A stretch of DNA of 64,000 nt from Mycobacterium branderi (GCF_010728725.1 NZ_AP022606.1:1178001-1242000); one strand, 5' to 3'. Positions 8,725-18,523 are shown, counted from the first letter of the stretch. Translations and numbers: made by a program. The notes: a model not told the origin generated them from the sequence alone.

Positions 8725-9544
8725 TGCGGTCGGGCCTGCTGTAGACGTTCATGGAGTCCCCCCGCAGGAACGCCACCAGCGTCAAACCCGACTGCGTGGC
8801 CAAGTCCACCGCAAGCGACGACGGCGCCGACACCGCAGCCAGCACGGGGATTCCGGCCATCACGGCCTTCTGGGTCAACTCGAACGACGCACGGCCGCTG
8901 ACGAGAAGCACGGTGCCGGACAACGGAATTCGCCCCTGTTCGACGGCCCAACCGATCACCTTGTCCACCGCGTTATGGCGACCGATGTCCTCGCGTACCA
9001 CCAGCATTCGGGCGTCAGCGTCAAACAGTGCGGCGCCATGCAAGCCGCCGGTGCTGGCAAACACGTTCTGCGCATCCCGAAGTCGGTCCGGCATCGCGGT
9101 GATCGCTTGTGTACGAACGGTGACCGGATCGTCGCCGGGACAATACCGGCTGATCGACTGCACCGCGTCCAGCGAAGCCTTACCGCACACGCCGCACGAC
9201 GACGTGGTGTAGAAGTTGCGGGTGACGTCCACCTCGGGCATCGGCACGCCGGGCGCCAAGGTCACGTCGAGCACGTTGTAGGTGTTGAGGTTGTCGCTAT
9301 CAGCTCGGGCGCCGCGGCAATAGCGCACCGTGAGCACGTCGTCACGACGAGTGATCACGCCCTCGGTGAGCAGAAAGCCTTGCGCGAGTTCGAAATCGGA
9401 GCCCGGTGTGCGCATTGTGACGGTCAGTGCGCGGCCGTTGACCCTGATCTCCAGCGGTTCCTCGACGGCCAGCGTTTCCGGCCGTTCGGCCGCATGACCG
9501 GCCGCCAGGTGACTGGCCCGTCGGCGTGCCGTTACACGACCCAT
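8714..9544 (-). CDS. fdhD: Formate dehydrogenase accessory sulfurtransferase FdhD
   Basis: A 276-residue FdhD protein. FdhD moves sulfur from a cysteine desulfurase to the molybdenum cofactor of formate dehydrogenases. The redox-active pair is C117-G-V-C120 in the conserved context [12 protein letters not shown]. Further family signs are LEIRVNG near residue 31, [12 protein letters not shown] near 51, and the C-terminal region [11 protein letters not shown] with a later SSLAVDLA. It begins one base after the stop of fdhF, so it is translationally coupled to it. The fdhF-fdhD order is as in M. tuberculosis (Rv2900c-Rv2899c, from memory), but here the pair follows cydAB. Confidence 0.95.
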   Translation of the reverse strand: MGRVTARRRASHLAAGHAAERPETLAVEEPLEIRVNGRALTVTMRTPGSDFELAQGFLLTEGVITRRDDVLTVRYCRGARADSDNLNTYNVLDVTLAPGVPMPEVDVTRNFYTTSSCGVCGKASLDAVQSISRYCPGDDPVTVRTQAITAMPDRLRDAQNVFASTGGLHGAALFDADARMLVVREDIGRHNAVDKVIGWAVEQGRIPLSGTVLLVSGRASFELTQKAVMAGIPVLAAVSAPSSLAVDLATQSGLTLVAFLRGDSMNVYSRPDRIIR

Positions 9545-9545
9545 G

Positions 9546-11918
9546 TCACCGCGCCGCCGAGCGGGTTACTTCGATCGGGACGTGCTTCATCACCGGTTGG
9601 CCACTCTCCCTGTTGAAGTTCCCGATCGGGCACAACACGTTGAGCTCGGGCATATATCCCGCTGCGCAGCCGCGGGGAATGTTATAGCCCACCGCACGGT
9701 AGCCGTACACGCTGCGCCGGGTGCCGTCGTCGGCGACGCTGGTGATGTCGATGTAGTCAAACTCGGAGATACCCATCTCGGCCATGTCGAGCGTGTTCAT
9801 AAACAATAGCGTGCGCAAATTTTTTACGCCCCGGTACCGGTCGTCGTCGGAGTAGACGGTGGTGTTGAACTGGTCGTGGGAGCGCATCGTGCCCAAGATG
9901 AGTTGCCCTGCGGGGGGAACCACGTCGGGCAGAGCGGCGGCGGAAAATTCCGCCCGGCCGGAGTCGGTGAGGAACACGAGTTCCCGGGCAGGCTGGCGGA
10001 TCCGGAAGCCCAGCGGTTGGCGTACCCGCCGGTTGAAGTCCTCAAAGCCATAGAGCCCCTTGGCCATCCGGTCCCGGATCAGGTCGTAGTCGGCGACGAG
10101 TTCGCGCCACGGGGTCTTGGAGTTCGGCAGGGTGGCCTCGGCCATGCCGGCGACGATCGCCGGTTCGGACAGCAGGTGCGGGGACGCCGGTTCCTTCATA
10201 CCCACTGACAGGTGCACCATGCTCATCGAGTCCTCGACCGTGATCGACTGGATTCCGCTGGCCTGCCGGTCGATCTCGGTGCGCGCCACGCACGGCAGGA
10301 TCAGTGCCCGCCGGCCGTGCACCAGATGGCTGCGGTTGAGCTTGGTGGAGACGTGCGCGGTCAGCTCGCACTGGCGCAATGCTTCGAAGGTGTAGGCGGT
10401 GTCGGGCGCGGCGAGCGCGAAGTTACCGCCCATCCCGAAGAACACCTTGACGTCGCCGCGGTGCATCGCGTTGATGGTGGCGACCACGTCGAGTCCGTGC
10501 TCACGGGGCACGTCGATCTCGCACGCGGCCGCGATGCGGTCGAGGAACTCCTTGGAGGGGTGGTGATCGACGCCGCAGGTCCGATTGCCCTGCACGTTGC
10601 TGTGGCCGCGAATTGGGCAGGGGCCCGCCCCTTCTCGGCCGATGTTGCCACGCAGCAGCAGCAGATTGACAATCTCGCGAACGGCGTCCGGCCCGTGAGC
10701 GTGCTGGCTCACACCCAGGCACCATGCGATGATTGTTGCCCGAGCTTTCCGGTAAATGTCTGCCAGGGCACGGATTTGGTCGACCGGCACGCCCGACTGG
10801 TGTTCGATCTCCGGCCAGCTCACTGCCTCACACGCCGCCTTGTACTCGGCGAACCCTCGGGTGTAGCGCTCGATGAACAACTCGTCGATTGCCGCCGGAT
10901 CGTCTTTGGCCGTCTCCAGCAACGCCTTCGCGACGCCCCGGATCAGCGCAAAATCTCCGCCGGTGCGTGGCTGGATGTTCATCGTGCTGATGTCGGTGGC
11001 GCGGAACAGCGCCATGTCCAGCATTTCGTGCGGCACGATCGTGCGGGTCGCGGCCGCCTCGATCAGCGGGTTGATATGCACGATGGCCGCCCCGCGGCGA
11101 TGCGCCTCCACCAGTGCGGTGAGCATCCTCGGGGCGTTGGTGGCGGCGTTGACGCCCATGATGATCAGCGCGTCGGCCTCCTCCCAGTCGACCAGATCGA
11201 CGGTGCCCTTACCGGTTCCCAGCGTTGTCAGCAACGCGACACCGCTGGCTTCCTGACACATGTTCGAGCAGTCGGGGAAATTGTTGGTGCCGAACTCGCG
11301 GACAAACCACTGGTACAGGAAGGTCGCCTCGTTGCCCAGCCGGCCCGAGGTGTAAAAGGACGCCTGGTTTGGCGAGTCAAGACCGCGCAGCGTCTCTCCG
11401 ATCAATGCGAACGCCCGGTCCCACTCGATCGGCACATAGTGATCGGATTGCGGGTCGTACACCATCGGTTGGGTAAGCCGACCGGCGTCCTCCAGCGCGA
11501 AGTCGCTCCACGTCAGTAGCTCGGTAACACTATGGGCGGCAAAGAAATCCGGGCCAACGCGTTTGGGGTCCATTTCCCAGGTCGAGTGCTTGATGCCGTT
11601 CTCGCAGATATCCAGGCGCAGGCCCTTACGATCGTCCGGCCATGCGCAGCCCGGGCAGTCGAATCCGCCGTTCTCGTGATTCATCCGCACGATCACCTGC
11701 GGACCCTCCAGCAGCTCACGACGTTGCAGCAGTACCTTGCTGACGCTCATCGCTGCGCCCCATCCCGCCGCGGGATGGTGATAGTCGCGTTTCTTCGGGC
11801 GGCCCTCCCCCGGCCCGCACCCCGGAGCCGCCGATTCGGGAGTGCCCTGTCCCAGCAGAACCTCCGCGCTCTCGCCGGGCAGCCGGGATGCCGACTCGCC
11901 AGGTGTTGTCGTGGTCAT
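9546..11918 (-). CDS. fdhF: Formate dehydrogenase-like molybdopterin oxidoreductase (FdhF/YdeP type)
   Basis: 790 residues from ATG at 11918, with AAGGAGAG overlapping the cydB stop codon. It belongs to the FdhF/YdeP branch of molybdopterin oxidoreductases. That branch has only a shortened cysteine motif (here C88-P-G-C91 in [10 protein letters not shown]), so a standard N-terminal 4Fe-4S cluster is doubtful. The likely Mo-site Cys lies in [11 protein letters not shown] near residue 220. A typical cofactor-binding line [27 protein letters not shown] is present around 470; only its key residues are needed to place it. There is no Tat signal, so it is cytoplasmic. It sits between cydB and fdhD with gaps of 13 bases and one base. 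Formate is the presumed substrate; the electron acceptor is unknown. Confidence 0.88.
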   Translation of the reverse strand: MTTTTPGESASRLPGESAEVLLGQGTPESAAPGCGPGEGRPKKRDYHHPAAGWGAAMSVSKVLLQRRELLEGPQVIVRMNHENGGFDCPGCAWPDDRKGLRLDICENGIKHSTWEMDPKRVGPDFFAAHSVTELLTWSDFALEDAGRLTQPMVYDPQSDHYVPIEWDRAFALIGETLRGLDSPNQASFYTSGRLGNEATFLYQWFVREFGTNNFPDCSNMCQEASGVALLTTLGTGKGTVDLVDWEEADALIIMGVNAATNAPRMLTALVEAHRRGAAIVHINPLIEAAATRTIVPHEMLDMALFRATDISTMNIQPRTGGDFALIRGVAKALLETAKDDPAAIDELFIERYTRGFAEYKAACEAVSWPEIEHQSGVPVDQIRALADIYRKARATIIAWCLGVSQHAHGPDAVREIVNLLLLRGNIGREGAGPCPIRGHSNVQGNRTCGVDHHPSKEFLDRIAAACEIDVPREHGLDVVATINAMHRGDVKVFFGMGGNFALAAPDTAYTFEALRQCELTAHVSTKLNRSHLVHGRRALILPCVARTEIDRQASGIQSITVEDSMSMVHLSVGMKEPASPHLLSEPAIVAGMAEATLPNSKTPWRELVADYDLIRDRMAKGLYGFEDFNRRVRQPLGFRIRQPARELVFLTDSGRAEFSAAALPDVVPPAGQLILGTMRSHDQFNTTVYSDDDRYRGVKNLRTLLFMNTLDMAEMGISEFDYIDITSVADDGTRRSVYGYRAVGYNIPRGCAAGYMPELNVLCPIGNFNRESGQPVMKHVPIEVTRSAAR

Positions 11919-11931
11919 CGTCGTACTCTCC

Positions 11932-13035
11932 TTATGCCGCAGGGGCTTTTCGGTCCATCGCAATGCGCGGCCCTGCCGCATTCCTGCGCAATCCGGTCGA
12001 CGGCGGGATGGCCTCCGCTGAAATCCGGCGGCGGAACACCCAGTACGTCCACGCCTGCGCAATCAGCACCGCCGGGGCGGTGATCAGGGCGGCCCAGGTC
12101 ATGATCTTCAGCGTGTACGGGGTCGACGACCCGTTGTAGACGGTGATGCTCCACTGCGGGTTCAGCGTCGACGGCACCAGGTTCGGATACAACGCGCCGA
12201 ACAGCAACACGACGACCGCGGCGACGACGAGCGTCGTACATGCGAAAGTCCAGCCCTCCCTCGGGTTTCCGGTCATGACCTTCAGGCCGATCCACTGGCG
12301 CCACACCAGCACGACCGCGACAAGCTGAGCGACCACGGCGGCGCCCAGCACGTACCAGGTCCAGTCCTTTCCGTGCGCCAATTGTGTCCACAGACCGAAC
12401 GCCGCGACGACAGCCGTCACCGGCAGCGACAAGACGGTCGCGAAACGCAACGCGTCCTCGCGAACTCCCTGGGCGGTCTTGAGGACCAGAAAAACCGCGC
12501 CGTGGAACAAGAACAGCGAGGCGGTCGCCACACCGCCCAGCACCGTGTAGGGGTTGATGATGTCGCCGAACGACAGATGAACCCGATGGTTCGCATCGAC
12601 CGGAAGGCCACGTACCAGGATGGCGAACGCGACGCCCCAGAGCACCGCGGGCAGCCAGGAGCCGGCCGCGATCCCGGCGTCGGCCCACTTGCGCCACCCG
12701 GTGTCGTCGACCTTGCCGCGCCATTCGATCGCGACAACGCGAAGGATCATGCCGAAAAGGATTGCGAGCAAAGGGAGATAGAGCGCAGAGAAAACCGTGG
12801 CGTACCAGGCTGGGAATGCGGCGAACATCGATCCTCCCGCGACGATCAGCCACACCTCGTTGCCGTCCCAGACCGGCCCGATCGTGTTGAGGACCGCCCG
12901 CCGGTGCTGCTCGGGATCGCCCTTGGCGACGCGGCCCAGCGGCGCCATCAGCATCCCGACCCCGAAGTCGAAGCCCTCCAAAATGAAGAATCCCACGAAC
13001 AGCGCGGCGAGGATTACGAACCACAGCTCATGCAA
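11932..13035 (-). CDS. cydB: Cytochrome bd ubiquinol oxidase subunit II
   Basis: About 367 residues from TTG at 13035, chosen because AAAGGAA lies five bases upstream and the next residues (HELWFVILAALFVGFFILEG) match the normal CydB N-terminus. CydB pairs with CydA to reduce oxygen at low oxygen tension without pumping protons. Conserved features include FDFGVGMLMAPLG near residue 25, GPVWDGNEVWLI near 60 and eight to nine hydrophobic segments. The C-terminus (after about residue 335) is a soluble Lys/Ala-rich tail. It follows cydA by 11 bases, and its TAA is part of the ribosome-binding site of fdhF. The cydDC assembly genes are not nearby. Confidence 0.93.
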   Translation of the reverse strand: MHELWFVILAALFVGFFILEGFDFGVGMLMAPLGRVAKGDPEQHRRAVLNTIGPVWDGNEVWLIVAGGSMFAAFPAWYATVFSALYLPLLAILFGMILRVVAIEWRGKVDDTGWRKWADAGIAAGSWLPAVLWGVAFAILVRGLPVDANHRVHLSFGDIINPYTVLGGVATASLFLFHGAVFLVLKTAQGVREDALRFATVLSLPVTAVVAAFGLWTQLAHGKDWTWYVLGAAVVAQLVAVVLVWRQWIGLKVMTGNPREGWTFACTTLVVAAVVVLLFGALYPNLVPSTLNPQWSITVYNGSSTPYTLKIMTWAALITAPAVLIAQAWTYWVFRRRISAEAIPPSTGLRRNAAGPRIAMDRKAPAA

Positions 13036-13046
13036 GTGAATTCCTT

Positions 13047-14495
13047 TCAGTACGCGAACGACAGTGGCGCAACCTCGTCCGGGCTCGGCGCGACCGGTGG
13101 TGCTGGTTCGGCATCGTGTTCTTGGGGGCCGGCAACCACGTAGCGGCGCAACAACCCGAACCAGATCACCGCGAGCACCGCGTAGACCAGCGTCAGTGTG
13201 ATCACCGAGAACAGCACCATGCCGGCCACGTGGTCCGACACACCCTGCTGCACGGTGATATGAATCATCTGATCGCCGGTCGGGTTGGGCACCACGATCC
13301 ATGGCTGGCGGCCCATTTCGGTGAAGATCCAACCCGCACTGTTGGCCAGAAACGGGGTAGGGATCGTCAGCAGCGCGAACCAGGATAGCCAGCGCCACTT
13401 GGGTATCCGGCCGCCCCGAGTCAGCCAGAGGGCGACGAGGGAAAACAACAACGGCACCGCCAACAGGCCCACCATCGCGCGGAACGACCAATACGTCACG
13501 AACAGGTTCGGTTGGTAGTTGCCCGGGCCGAACTGTTTTTCGTAGCGCTGCTGAATGTCCTTGACGCCTTCGAGAGTGACGCCGCTGAACTTGCCCTCGG
13601 CCAGGAAGGGCAGGGCGTACTGCGCCTCCAGGACACGCACGACGCTGTCGCAGTTGTTGTGGGTGCCCACCGTCAGGATCGAGAATGTCGGATCGGTTTC
13701 GGTGTGGCACAACGACTCCGCGGACGCCATTTTCATCGGCTGCTGCTTGAACATCAGCTTGCCCTGGATGTCCCCGGTGAAGAACAAACCGACCGAGGCG
13801 ACGAGCACCACCCAACAGCCCAGGATGGTCGCCGGCCGGTACATGGTGCGTGCGTCGTCGGCTGTGGGCTCGCGCACCATCAACCAGGCGGAGACTGCGG
13901 CGACGAACACGCCGGCGGTCAGCCAACTGCCCACGACTGTATGCATGAACGCTGCTATCGCAGTGTTATTGGTAAAGAGTGCGACGATGCTGTCGAGTTC
14001 GGCGCGTTTGGTTTCCGGGTTGTAGTGCGCCCCGACGGGATGCTGCATGAACGAGTTGGCCGCGATGATGAAGAACGCCGAGACGTTGACCGAGATTGCC
14101 ACCACCCAGATGCAAGCCAGGTGCACGAGGCGTGGCAGCCGGCTCCACCCGAAGATCCACAGCCCGACGAACACCGACTCGAAGAAGAACGCGGCGAGCC
14201 CTTCCATGGCCAGCGGGGCGCCGAAGATGTCCCCGACGAAGCGCGAGTATTCACTCCAGTTCATCCCGAACTGGAACTCCTGCACGATCCCGGTTGCGAC
14301 GCCCAGCGCGAAGTTGATCAGGAACAGCTTGCCGAAGAACCTTGCCAGCCGGTACCACGATGTGTTGCCGGTGACCACCCATGCCGTCTGCATCAGGGCG
14401 ATCAGCGGAGCCAACCCGATCGTCAGCGGCACCATGATGAAGTGGTAGACCGTCGTAATCCCGAACTGCCACCGTGAAACGTCGACGACATCCAT
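13047..14495 (-). CDS. cydA: Cytochrome bd ubiquinol oxidase subunit I
   Basis: A 482-residue membrane protein carrying hemes b558, b595 and d. The heme-ligand His is His18 (TTVYHFIMVPLTIGLAP). Other conserved segments are GIVQEFQFGMNWSEYSRFVGD, the line FFESVFVGLWIFGW, NSFMQHPVGA, and GRQPWIVV near residue 395, which is the quinol-site region. The length and the short loop after residue 250 fit the short-Q-loop class found in mycobacteria and Bacillus. The ATG start is preceded by AGGTGA. It leads a run cydA-cydB-fdhF-fdhD with no gap over 13 bases and faces a 585-base divergent region. Confidence 0.96.
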   Translation of the reverse strand: MDVVDVSRWQFGITTVYHFIMVPLTIGLAPLIALMQTAWVVTGNTSWYRLARFFGKLFLINFALGVATGIVQEFQFGMNWSEYSRFVGDIFGAPLAMEGLAAFFFESVFVGLWIFGWSRLPRLVHLACIWVVAISVNVSAFFIIAANSFMQHPVGAHYNPETKRAELDSIVALFTNNTAIAAFMHTVVGSWLTAGVFVAAVSAWLMVREPTADDARTMYRPATILGCWVVLVASVGLFFTGDIQGKLMFKQQPMKMASAESLCHTETDPTFSILTVGTHNNCDSVVRVLEAQYALPFLAEGKFSGVTLEGVKDIQQRYEKQFGPGNYQPNLFVTYWSFRAMVGLLAVPLLFSLVALWLTRGGRIPKWRWLSWFALLTIPTPFLANSAGWIFTEMGRQPWIVVPNPTGDQMIHITVQQGVSDHVAGMVLFSVITLTLVYAVLAVIWFGLLRRYVVAGPQEHDAEPAPPVAPSPDEVAPLSFAY

Positions 14496-15080
14496 CAGGG
14501 CGTCACCTGTTGGCCCCGTCCCCCAGAGAGAGCACCACGCTCATGGCCAAAACGATAGGCCCGGACTGCACCTGCGCGCGCGCGTTCCGTCAGATTTATC
14601 AATACATCTTTTTTATTAGCCCTGCACTTTGCGCAACCCGATATTTTCCGGGAGTAATTTTGCGGCCCGAAATGGTTGCGAACCTGCCAGTTACTTGATC
14701 ACGCCACCACCCCGACCGAAACTCGTAATCGTCCCGGCTGCAACGGATCCGGGACGCAACTCAGACACACGCTGTCTATGAGCCGATATCATCTTTTTAT
14801 GACCATTACCCCATTGCTGTAACCGCAACCTCGGAGCTTTGCGCGGTATATGTGCTCAGATACGAAGCCGACGAGCTCATATTTCCGCTGATACGGCAGT
14901 TCCGTTTCCGGTAGTGCGTCACAGGGTCAGGCGCGTTTGTAGATTTCTCCAGTGAATACCGCGGCTATTCGTTGAATAATTGGCGGCGCCCCGTTCTGTT
15001 GCTGCCTGTCCCAGGTCATTAAGCGAGGCGGCGGTTGTGTGGCCCTAAGGCGGCAACTGGGCGCCGGAGGGAGTGGCCCC
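14496..15080. other. 585-base divergent intergenic region
   Basis: Lies between cydA (minus) and the sulfite-oxidase-like gene (plus). It is visibly richer in A and T than the flanks, especially 14590-14680 and 14770-14960 (runs such as ATCTTTTTTATT). I see no supported gene. It must carry the cydA promoter, and its length and composition suggest several regulator sites, but I could not find a convincing full CRP, DosR or RegX3 consensus by eye. Confidence 0.5.
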
Positions 15081-16357
15081 ATGACGAGCACCGAGGACGC
15101 CGGTGTCGGCCGCGCCGATTCAGCGGTAGCGGACTATCGCGAGCAGTTGAAGCTGCCGGCGGACGTCGTCAATCCGACAACATGGGCCGGCGGCATCGAA
15201 GACAAGCGCGCGATCGCGCCGCGGTTGCGGGTGGGACATGATCGGTGGTTCAACCTGTTGTGGATGGTGCCGATCGGCTTCGCGCTCCTGGTCGTGGGAA
15301 TCGCGGTGGGCAAAGGCCTGCACAACATGCCCGGCGTGCAGAACTTTATTGCCCGCTATCCCGGCACCGTTGTGCCGTCCGGGGTTAGCCCGGGTGTTCC
15401 GGCGTGGTCGGGGTGGGCCCACTTCTTCAACCTCGTTCTGATGACCTTCATCATCCGGTCCGGGATTCAGATACTGACCGATCACCCCCGGTTGTACTTC
15501 AGGCGTAACTCCACCCCCGGCAAGGATGAGTGGCTCCGGGTGTCTCAGCCGGTGCCGGACAACCCGTTGTGGACGGCCAAGGACGATTCAGTAGGGCTGC
15601 CAAGGCATTTCGGTCTTCCCGGGCTCCGCCACACCATCGGCTTGTCTCGGTGGCGGCACTTGGGGACTGACGTCTTGTGGTTGATCAACGGCACCCGCGA
15701 GTGGTGCAGCGAGTTGGATACGCGTTGATCGGCCCGCTGCAGCGGCTGCTTGGCTCCGCCAACCCCGAGCCGGGCGCCTTCAAAGAAAAGCACATCTCGC
15801 CATACTTCTGGCACAACGGGATCTACCCGGAGACCGCGGAATACAAAGAGCTGGAAAAGAACAACTTCGTGGACTGGCGGTTGCGGGTCTACGGGCTCGT
15901 CGAGCATCCGACGGAATTCTCGCTCGAACAGTTGAAGGTTCTGCCCTACCACGAGCAGATCAGTCAACACTTCTGCATCCAGGGCTGGTCTGGAGTAGCC
16001 AAATGGGGTGGCGTCTCGATGAAGACGATCATGGATGTCGTCAAACCACTGCCCGAGGCCAAATGGGTGGTGTTCTACTCCCTGGGTCCCGGGGCGGACG
16101 GCGGGATCTACTACGACGCACATGCGATCCGGCAGATGCGCCATCACCAAACCATGCTGGCCTACGACATGAACGGTGAGCCGCTGAGCTACGGCCACGG
16201 CGCGCCGCTGCGGCTGCGCAACGAGTTGCAGCACGGCTTCCGACAAGTGAAGTGGCTCAAGGGCATTGAGTTCGTCAAACACTTCTCCGAAGTCGGCGGC
16301 GGATATGGCGGTTACGCCGAAGACCACGAGTTCTTCGGCTACCGGCAAACCATCTGA
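15081..16357 (+). pseudogene. Membrane-anchored sulfite oxidase-like molybdoenzyme, interrupted by an internal out-of-frame deletion
   Basis: Two pieces of one gene. The N-terminal piece (15081-15728; ATG behind GGAGGGAG) has a conserved opening and a cytochrome b561-like start with hydrophobic segments at about residues 60-80 and 120-135. After LWLINGT near 15692 it leaves the family sequence and stops. The C-terminal piece continues in another frame from about 15689 (RHPRVVQRVGYALIGP) to 16357 and is a complete SUOX domain, including FCIQGWSGVAKWGGVSM with the Mo-ligating Cys. In relatives, as I remember them, most of the b-type cytochrome membrane domain lies between these points and is missing here. 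GTG at 15677 could start a separate SUOX-domain protein. A real deletion or an assembly fault are both possible. Confidence 0.75.
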
Positions 16358-16372
16358 TACGAAGGGAGTTCG

Positions 16373-17449
16373 ATGACGGTAACAGCACTCGGCGTTCCGT
16401 CGGTGCGGCCGCGAGCCGAGAGCGCCGCAACCGCGCCGCCATCGACGGGCCCGTTGATCGATAGCTACGGTCGGGTAGCGACCGATCTGCGGGTGTCATT
16501 GACCGACCGCTGCAACCTGCGATGCACCTACTGCATGCCCGCCGAGGGCATGCCATGGCTGCCCGGCACACAGCTCCTGCGCCCGGACGAGGTCGTGCGA
16601 CTGGTGCGCATAGGCGTCACCCGACTGGGCATAACCTGTGTCCGGTTCACGGGTGGAGAACCCTTGCTGGCCAAGCATCTCGAGGAAATCGTTGCCGCCA
16701 CCGCGGCGCTGCGGCCCCGGCCGGAGATTTCGCTGACCACCAACGGGGTAGGGCTGGCCGGGCGTGCCCAACGGCTCGCCCAAGCCGGCCTGGACCGAGT
16801 CAACGTTTCCCTGGACAGCGTCAACCCTGCACATTTCGCCGCGATCACCCGCCGCGACCGGCTGGCCGACGTGCTGGCCGGCCTGACCGCGGCGCACGCG
16901 GCAGGTCTGCGGCCTGTCAAGGTAAACGCAGTGCTGGATCCGCAAACCGGGCTCGGCGACGCGGTCGCGCTGGTGCGCTTCTGCCTCGGGCATGACTACC
17001 AGCTACGAATCATCGAACAGATGCCGCTGGACGGCGGACACCAATGGCGACGTGAGGTCGAGGTGACCGCCGATCAGACGCTGGCGGTGCTGCGCCGCCA
17101 TTTCAGGTTGAAACCCGACCCAGCGCCGCGGGGTTCAGCCCCGGCCGAGCTGTGGCGCGTCACCGACCCCACGACCGGCCGCACCGGCACGGTCGGCGTG
17201 ATCGCGTCAGTGTCGCACCCGTTCTGCTCAACCTGTGACCGCACCCGTTTGACCGCCGATGGCCAGATCCGCAGTTGCCTGTTCGCCGCGGACGAGACCG
17301 ACCTGCGCGGCCTGATACGTAGCGGCGCTGACGATGCCGCGATCGAAAGTGCGTGGCGTACTGCGATGTGGGGCAAGCCAGCCGGCCACGGCATTAACGA
17401 TCCCGGCTTCGTCCAGCCGGCACGCTCGATGAGCGCGATCGGCGGCTAA
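16373..17449 (+). CDS. moaA: GTP 3',8-cyclase MoaA (molybdenum cofactor synthesis)
   Basis: A 358-residue radical-SAM enzyme that carries out the first step of molybdopterin synthesis, rearranging GTP to 3',8-cyclo-GTP for MoaC. The N-terminal cluster is C47, C51 and C54 (CNLRCTYCMP). The second cluster uses the C-terminal cysteines in FCSTCDRTRL and IRSCLF. The protein ends in Gly-Gly, the tail needed for catalysis. It also has the TGGEPLL motif near residue 95. ATG follows GAAGGGAG, 15 bases after the SUOX-like gene. Placement beside several molybdoenzymes suggests it supplies cofactor for them. No moaB-E genes are in the window. Confidence 0.96.
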   Translation: MTVTALGVPSVRPRAESAATAPPSTGPLIDSYGRVATDLRVSLTDRCNLRCTYCMPAEGMPWLPGTQLLRPDEVVRLVRIGVTRLGITCVRFTGGEPLLAKHLEEIVAATAALRPRPEISLTTNGVGLAGRAQRLAQAGLDRVNVSLDSVNPAHFAAITRRDRLADVLAGLTAAHAAGLRPVKVNAVLDPQTGLGDAVALVRFCLGHDYQLRIIEQMPLDGGHQWRREVEVTADQTLAVLRRHFRLKPDPAPRGSAPAELWRVTDPTTGRTGTVGVIASVSHPFCSTCDRTRLTADGQIRSCLFAADETDLRGLIRSGADDAAIESAWRTAMWGKPAGHGINDPGFVQPARSMSAIGG

Positions 17450-17489
17450 CTCGATAAGCGTTGTGAATCATCGCATAACACTTCGTTCT

Positions 17490-17504
17490 TGGACGTAAGG
17501 TCCA
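17490..17504. promoter_or_regulatory. Dyad TGGAC-N5-GTCCA, candidate operator
   Basis: A perfect inverted repeat with 5-base arms around GTAAG, 47 bases upstream of the TetR gene at 17552. TetR proteins usually bind such dyads near their own promoter. It does not match the known KstR box, so if functional it suggests a specificity different from KstR. Confidence 0.35.
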
Positions 17505-17551
17505 GCACCCTGCGAAGGTGATCGACGGGAACCATCAAACGAGCGAGGGGT

Positions 17552-18154
17552 GTGGCGGTGCTCGCGTCGACCGCGCCGGAATCCGGTGTCGAGACTCAGT
17601 GGCGGCGCCGCGAACGCGTTTTGGACGCCGCGCTGGCGATCGCCGCTACCGGTGGTTACGAGGCAGTTCAAATGCGCGTGGTGGCCAAACGATCAGGTAT
17701 CGCCGTCGGCACGCTCTACCGCTACTTCCCGTCCAAAGTGCACCTGCTGGTGTCGGTGCTGGCCCGGGAAATCGAATCAGTTGAAGCCAGCGCGGATCTC
17801 GACGACGCCGCCGGCACCGCAGCTGCGCGACTGCACTACGTCATCGACCGGCTCAACTTGTCAATGCAGCGCAATCCGCAACTGGCAGAAGCGATGACGC
17901 GGGCATTCGTTTTTGCCGACGCGTCCGCCGCCGACGAGGTGGACCGGGTCAGCAGGATGACGGACCGCATGTTTGCGCGGGCGATTAGCGGTGGAGACCC
18001 TGCCGAGCAGCATTACCACACCGCCAGGGTGATCTCGGATGTCTGGCTGTCGAATCTGCTCGCGTGGCTGACCCGGCGGGCATCAGCTGCCGACGTCAGC
18101 AAGAGGCTGGACCTCGCTGTACGCCTCTTGGTCGGGGAATCTATCTGCCGCTAA
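17552..18154 (+). CDS. TetR-family regulator, KstR-like
   Basis: A 200-residue TetR regulator that closely resembles mycobacterial KstR, the repressor of cholesterol-catabolic genes. Shared stretches include ASKGGYEAVQM-like AATGGYEAVQMRVV, GTLYRYFPSKVHLLVS, and almost the whole C-terminal helix region (ARVISDVWLSNLLAWLTRRA). The helix-turn-helix covers residues 35-65. The start is GTG at 17552, with GTG at 17558 an alternative better spaced from AGGGG. No ring-degradation genes surround it, so it may be a paralog rather than KstR itself. It converges on the tiny gene at 18151, overlapping by four bases. Confidence 0.85.
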   Translation: MAVLASTAPESGVETQWRRRERVLDAALAIAATGGYEAVQMRVVAKRSGIAVGTLYRYFPSKVHLLVSVLAREIESVEASADLDDAAGTAAARLHYVIDRLNLSMQRNPQLAEAMTRAFVFADASAADEVDRVSRMTDRMFARAISGGDPAEQHYHTARVISDVWLSNLLAWLTRRASAADVSKRLDLAVRLLVGESICR

Positions 18155-18327
18155 ACAGCGGGACGCTGCTGCGGAAGTGCGACCGCACGCAGCTGTGGCC
18201 TCTTCGCGGTTGCGCCGCGGGCCCGTCGAACGCCTGCCGTGACCTTGGGGCCGACGGTGACTGCCACTGGGATCCACAGCGGGAACATGATGAAGAACAT
18301 GAAGACGGTGAGCTGTAGAAATGCCAC
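18151..18327 (-). CDS. Small single-pass membrane protein (58 residues)
   Basis: Starts at GTG 18327 with GGAGAAAG about ten bases upstream. Residues 1-28 are strongly hydrophobic (a segment around LTVFMFFIMFPLWIPVAV), followed by a basic tail with several Arg and Lys, which predicts a membrane-anchored peptide with a cytoplasmic positive end. The same layout (VA-FLx-hydrophobic-PLW-P-A) is seen in the 35-residue peptide at 32894. It overlaps the end of the TetR gene by four bases, tail to tail. I do not know the family; coding status rests on the ribosome-binding site and the membrane segment. Confidence 0.55.
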   Translation of the reverse strand: MAFLQLTVFMFFIMFPLWIPVAVTVGPKVTAGVRRARGATAKRPQLRAVALPQQRPAV

Positions 18328-18523
18328 GATGTGCTCGCTTTCTCCGCAAGGCGGAATTGGGATTTCGTGCGCCCGGCCGTCGCGCTGCAAAGGAAATTAC
18401 CCAGGCGAGCCGCGGCGCGCGACGTCGTCAGCGGACCAAGTTTCGGCGCAGCCTTGTCCGCGGAAGACAAAGCGGCCGCAATCTCAGCAATTACCAAAAT
18501 CGAAGCACGTCAACCGGGTTACG

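Noticed and set aside
14474..14698. 74-codon plus-strand frame in the cydA upstream region
   Set aside because: It starts antisense to cydA, has no ribosome-binding site and no recognisable domain.
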